Of a DNA stretch of 64,000 nucleotides, positions 9,000-17,418 are shown piece by piece; the first letter of the stretch is position 1; each line of letters begins with the position of its first letter. The notes beneath the pieces are model-generated. The model searched no databases and was not told where the DNA came from. It saw only the letters and a list, made by a program, of their open reading frames with translations. The translations under genes were made by a program, and so were the position numbers. This DNA is from Brevibacterium spongiae. Lineage in GTDB: Bacteria > Actinomycetota > Actinomycetes > Actinomycetales > Brevibacteriaceae. The stretch is taken from contig NZ_CP093443.1 of NCBI RefSeq assembly GCF_026168515.1, forward strand, positions 2,542,001 to 2,606,000, written 5' to 3'.

Positions 9000-9683
9000 G
9001 TGGCTGTTACCGAAAATGAGATCAACACGCTGGTCAAGTACTGCGAAACTCATCTCGGAGATCCAACGCTGTGGAAGACGCCTGACGGCTATCCAAACAG
9101 CCTCGCGCTCTGCATTATCGATTCAATCTATTCGACCGGATCGCACTATTCATCGGTGGTGAAGGTGATCGAACGGTATAAGAAGGCCGGCGGTGAGCGT
9201 CATGGGGCCAAAGACTTAGCAGGCTCCATCCAACAGGCCGGTAGCGCACGATCATGGGCAACTACCATTGCAAAAAATCTCAAGCCAGCGCATACGCGAC
9301 CCGGTGCTCCTTTGAAAGCCGACATCATCGAACAGGCCGTGGCCCTCATGGCCGAGTTAGGGATCGACACTGTCCCAGATCTTGTTACAGCCGTCGGGGG
9401 AAAGCTGACGGACAACCGTGTGTACCGCGGGTGGAAACGACTGCCCAGCCAAAGCTCTGGAGTGACCTACAGCTACCTCCTAATCTTGGCCGGATTGCCA
9501 TCGGTCAAGCCGGATCGGATGATTTTCCGCTTCCTCGCGGACGCATTGGGCGAAGAATCGGACCTCGACGTCGACAGAGCACGGGAACTGATGACCGAGA
9601 CTGCGAAAGCAATGAAAGTCGACCCACGAGCGCTCGATCACATTGCGTGGAGAGCAGCGTCAGGTCGCGAGCTCGTCGACTAG
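9000..9683 (+). CDS. Hypothetical protein resembling HhH-GPD DNA glycosylase fold
   Basis: 227 aa from GTG at 9000, preceded by GAAGGAG about 8 nt upstream; the longer frame from 8871 starts inside the IS and is unlikely. The N-terminus is helical (ALCIIDSIYSTGSHYSSVV). The C-terminal half has GVTYSYLLILAGLPSVKPDRMI followed near the end by LDHIAWR. I associate the G-x-K-P-D-R-x-x-x-R-F pattern and the late LDHxxW pattern with HhH-GPD (endonuclease III/AlkA) proteins, but the canonical Lys/Asp catalytic pair is not certain. Inferred role: small DNA-binding or base-excision-like protein, plausibly part of the neighbouring defence island. Copy 1 of the ISL3 element lies just upstream and may have altered its expression. 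Confidence 0.55.
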   Translation: MAVTENEINTLVKYCETHLGDPTLWKTPDGYPNSLALCIIDSIYSTGSHYSSVVKVIERYKKAGGERHGAKDLAGSIQQAGSARSWATTIAKNLKPAHTRPGAPLKADIIEQAVALMAELGIDTVPDLVTAVGGKLTDNRVYRGWKRLPSQSSGVTYSYLLILAGLPSVKPDRMIFRFLADALGEESDLDVDRARELMTETAKAMKVDPRALDHIAWRAASGRELVD

Positions 9684-9839
9684 CCGGGCGAGTAGACGCT
9701 GCGCACCTCGCTGGCAAACTCTTTGTTGAAAATAGCCATGCATTTCAATATTGCAGGCAGGCTCTCCAAGGTCGGTATTGATGTCCGACTATAGAGAGCC
9801 TCCCCGACGTTGTTCATGGCGAGAACGAGAATGTATGCG

Positions 9840-10140
9840 TCACTCCTCGACGCGTTCAACCTTGCCAACGAGGAACCTGTAAGAGAGCACCGACGATGGT
9901 GACTGCGGCCATTTAGACGAATGCCGGGGCAAAGTAGATGTCAATGACGAGGATTCCGCTGACGATCAGGCGTTGCAATCTACGACAGTTTGCCGGTGAA
10001 ATTGAACATGTCTCCGGTCAGACCCAGTGGTCGTTCTGGTGCCGCAGCCAAAACCAGCGACCAGGTGATCGAGGCGAAGCCGTTGCCGGAGAACGCGATG
10101 GGTATGAACACGATGACCCAGGCCGAATCTCCTGTGCAGA
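9840..10140 (-). pseudogene. Remnant of an MFS transporter C-terminus
   Basis: Read on the minus strand from about 10140, the sequence gives WVIVFIPIAFSGNGFASITW, then LVLAAAPERPLGLTGDMFNF, an in-frame stop right after TGKLS, then IATP and FAPAFV with another stop, and after a frameshift GALSYRFLVGKVERVEE ending at 9840. This matches the last two membrane helices and the tail of MFS transporters of the hexuronate/galactonate (anion:cation symporter) group, where PKRxxGLTGGVFNF and the ending GKVERIE are typical. At least two stops and one frameshift make it non-functional. The 5' part is gone; the DUF262 gene begins where it should continue. A short open frame (9680-9820, minus) next to it is not recognised. 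Confidence 0.7.
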
Positions 10141-10163
10141 TTCAGGATCTAGCAGAGTGGTTC

Positions 10164-12224
10164 TCATTCCTCCTCCAACAGTTCCAAAAGCTCTTCGGAC
10201 CCAAGTTTTTGTTCAGGATCGGCATGTCCATCGACAACCTCTACGCCGTCAAGGCGTAGGAGTTCGATGGGATCTCTCTTATCACTTGGGTCGCTCCAGC
10301 GAAAATTCGCCGCGACCCTACCGTCAAAAGTGAGAACTCGATACGGCTTAAAGCACTTGGGGCAGGTGGCTAGATGATTCGCCATCGGCTGTGCGCTGGT
10401 GCCTACCGCTTCAGCAAGGTTGTCATAATTGGTCCAAAAGCCACTGGGAATGGCTCCAAGAATCGAGTGCGCGACTGACCAGTCGAAATTCCGAGAGTCC
10501 GCGAACTGCTGTCGGAAGCTCTCCAACTCTTCGCTGTTGACATCGGGCCGCGACCAAATCTTTAGCGAACGGTCCGCCAAAGAATCCGCTCTCTGAATTA
10601 TTTCGTCCTCAGTCCAACGGTCCAGTTGTCCGATCCCCGCGTTGAGCCGCAAAGGGCTGTCTCGAAATCCGCCTTCAATATCTCGCTTCTCGCAGAAAGG
10701 CCGATCAGAGTACTCCGGATTGTAACCGGTGAGGGTCAGGTTCCCCAATGTGTGGAGAAAACGTTCGTGAACGTTTTTCCAGTCACTCCCCAAAGCATTC
10801 TGCCATGCTTCGTTAGGGTTCTGAGGCATGATGTGCTCCACTGTGTACTCAGAGGTGGCCACTTCCTCTTTGCGGCCGTCATTCTCAAGCTTCCGAAAGA
10901 AGTACATCTTGCGTTTGAGACTATATAGGTCCACGTTGACAAGGGCTTCCTTGAATTCACCGTCCGTGGGGAATCGCCGGTAGTCGGGAAAAGTGAGCAG
11001 CCGAGCACAGACGCTCTTGGCGTAGTCCGACTCGTCAATGACGTTTTCCAAGGTGGCAAAAGTCTTGTTGAGGCTGTTGGTTGGAATAGAGCAAATAGCA
11101 CGGCGGAATACATAGGAAATTACGGCGTCCAATATGACTATGAACTCGCTCCGACGTAGGCGACCGTCGGAATAGTCCGAGTATGCGCGGAGGAGGAAGG
11201 GATGGACCACCCTGGCAAGCAGATCTATTTCCGTGAATCGGGACAAGAGCTCTCGATCCTTTTCACGGCCGAGGGCCATGGCCGCGAAGTAGCTCGAGTA
11301 ATTACTGAAATCAACGACGAGTTCTTCTCTTGAGATACCTTTCGCCTCGAGCTCGAACGCATAGTCCTTGAAAGCTTCATACATCAGGTCGCGTCGGGGA
11401 ATCGAGTGCGTTGGACTCTTCAACGTCAGGTAGTGACGAACAAACTCATCGAAGCGACTCTCGTTGTCTCCTTGGTAGAAGCGCTCCATCGGGTACCAGT
11501 ATTGCTCGTAGAGCCGAGTCTGACTGGCAGGCTCGAGATCCATGAGCACAAAGTTCCGAATCAAGTCTGCTTGAGATAACTTCTTTCCTGTCGCGTTCAT
11601 GGATTCGAATACAAGCTGCGGGTCGTCTCGTCCCCTAGTCAGCGAAACATCAACGACGACCAGCTTGTCGAGCCCGCTACAGACGTCGGAAAGTGTCGCG
11701 CCTGAAGTTCGCAGCTTGTCCTGAAAAAAGCGAAAGTTGGAGATGACACGAGAATCTGATTCCGGCAGGGCAGAGTTCTGGATCACCGACTTCAACGCAA
11801 CCCTGTCTCGTTGGGTAAGGATGAGCTTGAAGTACTCATCGCCGGAGTTGTACTGGTTCGTGAGATACAGACCGCGGATCTTTGCTGGCGAAAATCCTGT
11901 ACGAGGTTCCCTCTGATCTTCAGGAAGTTCGTCGAGATAGGACGCCAGAGCGGCCAAGAGCAACGTCACTGTTGTTACGCGTTGCTGGCCATCAATTATG
12001 AGATTCGGTTCGCGCGATGTGGCAGTACCTTCGTCCCGCTCGATGTATACGATGGAACCGGTGAAATGATTGACTAGCTGTGATCTGGAACCTGCCCGGA
12101 CGATATCCGACCAGAGCTGTTCGCATTCATTCTCATCCCATGAATAGACACGCTGGTAGATCGGTACGACAAAGCTCTCGGATTTTTTGAGTAGTTCGAG
12201 AAGGTTGGTATCAACAGCTTTCAT
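10164..12224 (-). CDS. DUF262/DUF1524 (GmrSD-like) restriction protein with alkyltransferase-like C-terminal domain
   Basis: 686 aa. Residues 21-29 (PIYQRVYSW) and 78-82 (DGQQR) are the hallmark motifs of DUF262 (ParB-like nucleotide-binding fold). Near 455-510, EHIMPQNPNEAW and LGNLTLTGYNPEYSD form the DUF1524 His-Me finger nuclease region. Family knowledge: GmrSD-type enzymes cleave modified phage DNA using NTPs; SspE of phosphorothioate defence has the same layout. From about 582 the tail (ILGAIPSGFWTNYDNLAEAVG, then CFKPYRVLTFDGRV) resembles the DNA-binding domain of O6-alkylguanine transferases, with PYRV in place of the catalytic PCHR, as in alkyltransferase-like proteins. Inferred: this domain reads modified bases. 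Single gene, no partner methylase seen. Confidence 0.85.
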   Translation of the reverse strand: MKAVDTNLLELLKKSESFVVPIYQRVYSWDENECEQLWSDIVRAGSRSQLVNHFTGSIVYIERDEGTATSREPNLIIDGQQRVTTVTLLLAALASYLDELPEDQREPRTGFSPAKIRGLYLTNQYNSGDEYFKLILTQRDRVALKSVIQNSALPESDSRVISNFRFFQDKLRTSGATLSDVCSGLDKLVVVDVSLTRGRDDPQLVFESMNATGKKLSQADLIRNFVLMDLEPASQTRLYEQYWYPMERFYQGDNESRFDEFVRHYLTLKSPTHSIPRRDLMYEAFKDYAFELEAKGISREELVVDFSNYSSYFAAMALGREKDRELLSRFTEIDLLARVVHPFLLRAYSDYSDGRLRRSEFIVILDAVISYVFRRAICSIPTNSLNKTFATLENVIDESDYAKSVCARLLTFPDYRRFPTDGEFKEALVNVDLYSLKRKMYFFRKLENDGRKEEVATSEYTVEHIMPQNPNEAWQNALGSDWKNVHERFLHTLGNLTLTGYNPEYSDRPFCEKRDIEGGFRDSPLRLNAGIGQLDRWTEDEIIQRADSLADRSLKIWSRPDVNSEELESFRQQFADSRNFDWSVAHSILGAIPSGFWTNYDNLAEAVGTSAQPMANHLATCPKCFKPYRVLTFDGRVAANFRWSDPSDKRDPIELLRLDGVEVVDGHADPEQKLGSEELLELLEEE

Positions 12225-12292
12225 ATGATGCCCCCGCAGTGTGTTATAGACAGCTATTCGATCGCCAGGATACTTTAGGGTGCGCCGGTTAA

Positions 12293-13195
12293 CTACTTAT
12301 TTACGAACTCGCGCATCGCTGGTAACTCCCGCCGAGACTGCGACAGACCCATACGATGAGCTGCTGCAAGCCGCGAGAGGTCGCGTGTGCTGTTATCGAC
12401 GGGCATGCGGTCAGGGACAAAGACATGCGCCTTGCCCTCCTCCTCGAGAGCGAAGATGCGTTCGCGAGTCTCGTTGTAGCGCTTCCACCGTGTCAGCAGC
12501 GCATCAGCCAGTGCCGGGTACTTTCGGAAGATGCCTCTGTAGACCGCAGGGAATCGCTGCGGTGCTTTCTTGTACCCGCGCTCCTGCGTGAGAACGACGA
12601 CGAACTTTTCGTAGCCCTCGCGCTGAGCCTGGCTCAACGCGATTCCGCCGTCCTCCCCCATCGCACCATCAACGTATATATGGCCGTCAAGACGGACCGG
12701 CGGCATGACGATCGGCATCGTCGATGACGCCTGCACACGGATCATCAGTTCGTCGATGTTCGGTGTGTCCTTCTTCGACCACACCGCTTCCTCGCCGGTC
12801 TCAGCATCGAACGCGATCACCCGCATGTCGCCGGTGCTCGATTCGTAGGTGTCCCAGTCGAAAGGCAAAGCCTCGTCGGGAGCACCTGCACGTTGGTAGA
12901 TGTACTCGCCATGGAACATACCTTTGCCGCGAGCGAAGTACCGCCACCCGCCGAATTCCTCTTCCGCTGCGAACTCGACGAATGACCGACGAATCCTCCA
13001 CGCATCGCCGGAAAGATAGTTCACTGCAGTGGATGCTCCTGCGCTGATACCTGCGACCCAATCGAACGACAGGCCCGCTTTGAGCAGAGTGACGGCCATG
13101 GCGCTCGTGAGCGAGGCTCGCATGCCTCCGCCTTCGAAGATGAGTGCAGTATCGCTGATTCGCGTCGTCTCCACCGGCTGCTTCCCGTTCGTCAT
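12293..13195 (-). CDS. Patatin-like phospholipase
   Basis: 300 aa from ATG at 13195, chosen because AGGA lies 8 nt upstream; a TTG at 13219 and an ATG at 13204 are alternatives. The patatin hallmarks are in order: glycine-rich oxyanion loop FEGGGMRASL near residue 22, nucleophile elbow GISAGAS, and DGAMGEDGGI with the catalytic Asp. The arrangement matches the bacterial YjjU/RssA-like patatins of about 300 aa. Predicted cytosolic Ser-Asp lipid acyl hydrolase; no signal peptide is seen. It ends the minus-strand run that starts with the TetR gene at 19.6 kb, with a 50-bp gap to the M20 gene, but a shared function is not evident. Confidence 0.85.
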   Translation of the reverse strand: MTNGKQPVETTRISDTALIFEGGGMRASLTSAMAVTLLKAGLSFDWVAGISAGASTAVNYLSGDAWRIRRSFVEFAAEEEFGGWRYFARGKGMFHGEYIYQRAGAPDEALPFDWDTYESSTGDMRVIAFDAETGEEAVWSKKDTPNIDELMIRVQASSTMPIVMPPVRLDGHIYVDGAMGEDGGIALSQAQREGYEKFVVVLTQERGYKKAPQRFPAVYRGIFRKYPALADALLTRWKRYNETRERIFALEEEGKAHVFVPDRMPVDNSTRDLSRLAAAHRMGLSQSRRELPAMREFVNK

Positions 13196-13246
13196 ACCGA
13201 TCATCCTATCGAGCGACAAGCGATACTGATGTCGCCACGTGCCCCA

Positions 13247-14440
13247 TCACCGCTGTAAACGTTCCCATGCCAAGGTGGCCAGAGCCACTGCCTGATCAGG
13301 CAGGTAGGCATCGTCGAAGAGCACCTCCGCGGAATGGTTCGTCGCCGCGGTCTCTGCGTCGGTTCCAGCCGGGCTGACGAAAAAGAAGACGAAGGCTCCC
13401 GGCACCTGTTCGAGGACATAGGAGAAGTCCTCAGATCCCATCACGGGATCCGGTGCCTCGACAACGCGGACAGGGCCGAACGTCGAAGTGAGAGTATCGA
13501 GGGCGAATTGTGCTTCGGCTGCGTCGTTGACCGTCACGGGGTACTGTTCGTTCCACACCACCTCGGCGGTGCATCCGTGTGCGGCCGCCACGGATTCGGC
13601 CAGTCGGGTCGCGAGTTCGGGGAACCTCTTCGTCGATTCGGCTGACAGGGTTCGCACCGAGGCGCCGATCGATGCGGTCGCCGGGATCACGTTCACGGCC
13701 TCGCCGGCACTGAGCTGCGTCACCTCGGCGACGATCGGGTCGAAGACACTGAAAGAACCGGTGATCATCGAATACAGGGCCTGCCCGAATTCGAGGACGG
13801 GACGCACCGGGTCCACCGAGTCCTGCGGACGTGAACTGTGCCCGCCCTTTCCGACCATCGTCACGTGCAGCGTGTTGGCACCAGCCATGACGGTGCCCGG
13901 ACGGGTGACGAAGGTTCCCGCCACGCCAGGAGCGACGTGGATGGCGTAGGCGGCGTCGGGTTTCGCTCCGATGGTCTCGAACATTCCCTCGTCGAGCATG
14001 ATCTTCGCCCCACCGAGCCCCTCCTCACCGGGCTGGAACATGAACGCGATCGTCCCGCACAGTTCCTCCTGATGAGCGCAGAGGAGTCGGGCGGCTCCGA
14101 CGAGTCCGGAGACGTGGAGGTCGTGTCCGCAAGCGTGCATGTTCCCGTTCCTCGACGCGTACTCCAACCCTGTGGACTCAACAACAGGCAGGGCGTCCAT
14201 ATCGCCACGCAGCAGAATGGTCGGTCCCGGCTGTGCTCCGCGCAGAACTGCCACCACGGAAGACAGGTCCGTGCCGAGTGTGATGTCGAGGGGCAGCCCA
14301 TCGAGTGCGTCGAGGATCCGCTTCTGAGTGTAGGGCAACGAGAAGCCGAGTTCGGGGTTGCGATGGAGATCGCGACGCAGCGCGCTGAGGTCGTCGGCGA
14401 GTGCGGCCGATTCGGCGGTGAAATCAATCGACTGTGTCAT
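13247..14440 (-). CDS. M20D-family amidohydrolase (hippurate / N-acyl amino acid hydrolase type)
   Basis: 397 aa, normal for the family. RDLHRNPELGF near the N-terminus is the usual M20D start, RGDMDALPV carries the first metal-site Asp, HACGHDLH near residue 100 the cysteine/histidine ligands, and GEEGLGG the catalytic Glu pair. MGSEDFSYV near the C-terminus holds the last ligand region. Family knowledge: these zinc or manganese enzymes cleave N-acyl or N-aroyl amino acids (hippurate, indole-acetyl amino acids, N-acetyl diaminopimelate). It is downstream of an amidase and an amidohydrolase in the same direction, so it may finish the breakdown of an amide-linked substrate. The exact substrate cannot be read from sequence. 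Confidence 0.9.
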   Translation of the reverse strand: MTQSIDFTAESAALADDLSALRRDLHRNPELGFSLPYTQKRILDALDGLPLDITLGTDLSSVVAVLRGAQPGPTILLRGDMDALPVVESTGLEYASRNGNMHACGHDLHVSGLVGAARLLCAHQEELCGTIAFMFQPGEEGLGGAKIMLDEGMFETIGAKPDAAYAIHVAPGVAGTFVTRPGTVMAGANTLHVTMVGKGGHSSRPQDSVDPVRPVLEFGQALYSMITGSFSVFDPIVAEVTQLSAGEAVNVIPATASIGASVRTLSAESTKRFPELATRLAESVAAAHGCTAEVVWNEQYPVTVNDAAEAQFALDTLTSTFGPVRVVEAPDPVMGSEDFSYVLEQVPGAFVFFFVSPAGTDAETAATNHSAEVLFDDAYLPDQAVALATLAWERLQR

Positions 14441-14549
14441 AGCGTCCTTCGGTTGGGCACGGTGGGTTGGATGACTGGGTGAGCTGGGTGGACGGGCTGG
14501 GTGGATTTTCGTCGCTTGCCGGTCTCGGCCGTCGGTGTCATCGGTGTCA

Positions 14550-16085
14550 TCATGGTGCTCCCAGCAGGGTAAGGAGATGGCCGAGAATCACTTCGTCTGC
14601 TCGTGTCAGTGGTATCCCTCGTCCGGTGATCTGGGGTGGCAGCTGAGGTTCTTCTCCACTGGGGTCCACACCGTCGTCCGGGTCGGGAATCGGAGGAAGC
14701 GCGGTGACGAGATCGAGGTCAGGCACCTGAAGATGATGATCCGTGTGCTGCTGATAGAGCTCACCGAGGGTCAAGATCGTGTCCTCCCCGGCAACACCGG
14801 TCGCCCCGGGTCCGGACCCGACCAGCTGCAGAGACAGCGGCAGTCCTGCCTCGTCGAACCCCATCGGGACGGCGAGGGCAGGATTCCCGGTGGCACAGAA
14901 CGCGGCCGTCAGGTTCCAGTCGTCCTGTGGTGCCCCGCCCCGGAAGACGTAGGGCGGTGCCGCGGAGGGCCACGTCGGCAAGGCGAGGGCGGTGCCGTCG
15001 GTCACCAGCTCGCTCAACCGTCCGCGCAGCTCCTCAGCAGAACTCAGTGCCGATTGGTAAGAGTCGTCCGAGATGAGTGCACCGGCGAGTGCGAGTCGAC
15101 GGAACGAGCGACCATAATCGTTCCACCGAGGTGCGAGCCGATCACTGTGCACCTTGTACATCTCGCGGACCATGATCGTAAATGTGGCCGCGATGAGTTC
15201 ATCGAGGAAAGGCACATCGACGGTCGAGGTCTCGACGCCGAGTACTTCGAGGGTCGTCAGCGCCTTGTCGAATGCTGCGGTCGTATCGTGTGTGATCCGC
15301 GGTTCGTCCAATACCTGCTTAGGCACGAGCACGCTTACGGGACGGCCGCGTCGCGATGAGCCTACGGAATCTCCGCGCATGACCTCGAGTAACAGTCGGC
15401 AGTCCCTGGCACTCCTGGCTATGGGCCCGACGATGTCGAGACTCGGAGCTGCCGGCATGATTCCGTCCATGGGAAGCGACCCAGCGACCGGACGCATGCC
15501 CGTCACTCCACAGTAGGCAGCCGGTATTCGGCAGCTGCCCGAAGTGTCGGTCCCCAGCCCGGCGGAGATGATTCCGAGACTGACTGCGATCGCAGTTCCG
15601 CAACTCGAACCGCCAGGCCAGCGACTCAGGTTCCACGGGTTTCGTGGAATAGGAAAGTCGAAAGCGGGATCAGGCCTGCCTGCAGCATGTTCGACCATTG
15701 TCGTCGTGCCCGTGAAAACTCCACCGGCGGCTCGCAGAGGAGCGATGGCCTTGGCGTCGCGGCCACGGTGGAAATCTGCATCGAACACTTGGCTCTGTGC
15801 GGTCGGGACTGCTTCGCCGAGGGCGATGTTCGCTTTGACCCCCAAAGGAAGGCCCGCCAGTGGACCGGCGTTGATTTCGGCACTTCGGCTTGCGGCCAGC
15901 GCGGATTCGTCGAAGCGTTCGAGAATCGCGCCGACTCGGTCATTGACACGGTCGGTGAGGTCAAGTGATGCGGACACCATTTCCTCAGACGTTGCCGAAC
16001 CAGACCTGACCCGCGCAATCTGTGACGTGAGGTCCTGGACGGTGGTCGTTTTGCCTGTGCTCGTGCCTGTCTTCCCGGTGTTCAC
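14550..16085 (-). CDS. Amidase signature family protein
   Basis: 511 aa. The amidase triad is visible: Lys84 in GVKANIAL, Ser160 in PGGSSCGTA, and nucleophile Ser184 in GTDTSGSCRIPAA; the 24-residue spacing between the two serines equals that in known family members. The third Gly of GGSSGG is replaced by Cys, an odd but tolerable change. Family knowledge: hydrolyses amide bonds of small molecules; relatives act on fatty amides, aryl amides, allophanate or Glu-tRNA. The start overlaps the stop of the upstream amidohydrolase by 4 bp, so they are co-translated. Inferred: works with the amidohydrolase and M20 enzyme on imported amide compounds. Confidence 0.9.
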   Translation of the reverse strand: MNTGKTGTSTGKTTTVQDLTSQIARVRSGSATSEEMVSASLDLTDRVNDRVGAILERFDESALAASRSAEINAGPLAGLPLGVKANIALGEAVPTAQSQVFDADFHRGRDAKAIAPLRAAGGVFTGTTTMVEHAAGRPDPAFDFPIPRNPWNLSRWPGGSSCGTAIAVSLGIISAGLGTDTSGSCRIPAAYCGVTGMRPVAGSLPMDGIMPAAPSLDIVGPIARSARDCRLLLEVMRGDSVGSSRRGRPVSVLVPKQVLDEPRITHDTTAAFDKALTTLEVLGVETSTVDVPFLDELIAATFTIMVREMYKVHSDRLAPRWNDYGRSFRRLALAGALISDDSYQSALSSAEELRGRLSELVTDGTALALPTWPSAAPPYVFRGGAPQDDWNLTAAFCATGNPALAVPMGFDEAGLPLSLQLVGSGPGATGVAGEDTILTLGELYQQHTDHHLQVPDLDLVTALPPIPDPDDGVDPSGEEPQLPPQITGRGIPLTRADEVILGHLLTLLGAP

Positions 16086-17374
16086 TGGGCCAGCAGCGGG
16101 CGGACGGGATCCGTGCCAAACCAGGAGTCGGTGTCCTTTACGAGGGCACCACCCTGGACAACAACTTTGACATTATCAGGCTTCGCCAAGGGTGTGATGT
16201 CGGTAAGGGGGTCGAAGTCGATGACGATGAAGTCCGCAAGTTTGCCGGCTTCGAGCGTGCCGAGGTCTGCGTCGAGGCGAAGCAGTTCGGCGGCGTTCTT
16301 CGTTCCGGCGACGATCGCGTCCATCTCGGACAGCCCGAGCTCCACGGCGTGTACCGGTTCGCGTAGGTTCTCTCCATGAGGGCAGACCCCGGAGTCGGTT
16401 CCCAGCGCCACCTTCACGCCCGCCTGCAGGGCCGCGGCGACGCGTTCCCGCGCGATGGCCGACCATTTCACCTTCTTCTCGTAGAGGTAGGCGGGGACCG
16501 CCGCAGGGTCAGGGACGCGGAGTGCGCTGCTCAAGGTCGGGACGAGGAAGGTCCCGTGCTCGAGCATGAGTTCGATACCTTCGTCGTCGATTCCGTAGCC
16601 GTGCTCGACCGACCGCACGCCTCCCCTGATGGCGGCTTTGATGCCCTCGGCACCCTGCGCATGTGCAGCGACCGGCTGTCCGGCGCGCTTGGCCGTTTCG
16701 GCGACGATGAGTCGAACATGTTCTTCGGGCACCCCGATGTCGTCGGGAGTGTCGGATGGACTGGAGACACCACCGGTGGTGCAGACCTTAATGACGTCAG
16801 CGCCGCTGCGAATGAGCGTTCGCACCGTCCGCCGCACATCGTCTTCGGTGTCGATGATTGGACTGATCGGCATGTGCATCTGCACCGAACGACCGTTGGG
16901 CATGGTGAAGTCGGTGTGCCCACCGGTCGGTGATAACGGGGCGATCGCCAGGTGTGTGCGTGGACCCTGGACTAGGCCGGCCGCGATCGCATCCCGGTAG
17001 CCGCGATCCAGTCCGCCGAGGTCCCGGGCAGTGGTCACGCCTGCCATGAGTGCTTTACGCGCGTTGAGCGCGGTGCGTAGAGTCCGTTCCGATCCGAAGC
17101 GTGCGGCATCGGCCATTTGGTCCTCGATCGACATGCCGAAGTGCACGTGTGAGTCGATGAATCCTGGTAGGACAGTCCTGCCTCCGAGCTCGACGATGTC
17201 GGCTCCGTCGGCTCCGGCGGCCCGCGCGGGGCCCGCATAGACCACGCGTCCGTCCCGGACTTCGAGTTCGGCATCGGTGATCGGGGCGCCGCCGGTGCCG
17301 TCGATGAGGGTTGCTCCGCGCAGCAGCAGGTTGTCGTCACTGGCGACAGTAGAGGGAAGATGAGCGATGGACAT
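16082..17374 (-). CDS. Metal-dependent amidohydrolase (imidazolonepropionase/Xaa-Pro dipeptidase-like, ochratoxinase-type)
   Basis: 430 aa from ATG at 17374, which has GGAA 5 nt upstream; a longer frame from 17422 lacks a ribosome site. The binuclear metal site is complete: H76 and H78 (DSHVHFG), the carboxylated Lys196 (VIKVCTTGG), H238 (AAHAQG), H258 (VEHGYG) and D327 (GTDSG). IKVCTTGGVSSP and HAQGAEGI are typical of the amidohydrolase subgroup that includes aryl-dipeptidases and ochratoxin A hydrolases, which cleave N-acyl or amide bonds next to hydrophobic residues. Overlaps the amidase start; 44 bp downstream of an MFS transporter. Substrate is inference only. Confidence 0.88.
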   Translation of the reverse strand: MSIAHLPSTVASDDNLLLRGATLIDGTGGAPITDAELEVRDGRVVYAGPARAAGADGADIVELGGRTVLPGFIDSHVHFGMSIEDQMADAARFGSERTLRTALNARKALMAGVTTARDLGGLDRGYRDAIAAGLVQGPRTHLAIAPLSPTGGHTDFTMPNGRSVQMHMPISPIIDTEDDVRRTVRTLIRSGADVIKVCTTGGVSSPSDTPDDIGVPEEHVRLIVAETAKRAGQPVAAHAQGAEGIKAAIRGGVRSVEHGYGIDDEGIELMLEHGTFLVPTLSSALRVPDPAAVPAYLYEKKVKWSAIARERVAAALQAGVKVALGTDSGVCPHGENLREPVHAVELGLSEMDAIVAGTKNAAELLRLDADLGTLEAGKLADFIVIDFDPLTDITPLAKPDNVKVVVQGGALVKDTDSWFGTDPVRPLLAQ

Positions 17375-17418
17375 GGTGTTCCTTTCGCGGAGAGATTGCG
17401 GATTCGATCGGAGACGGC

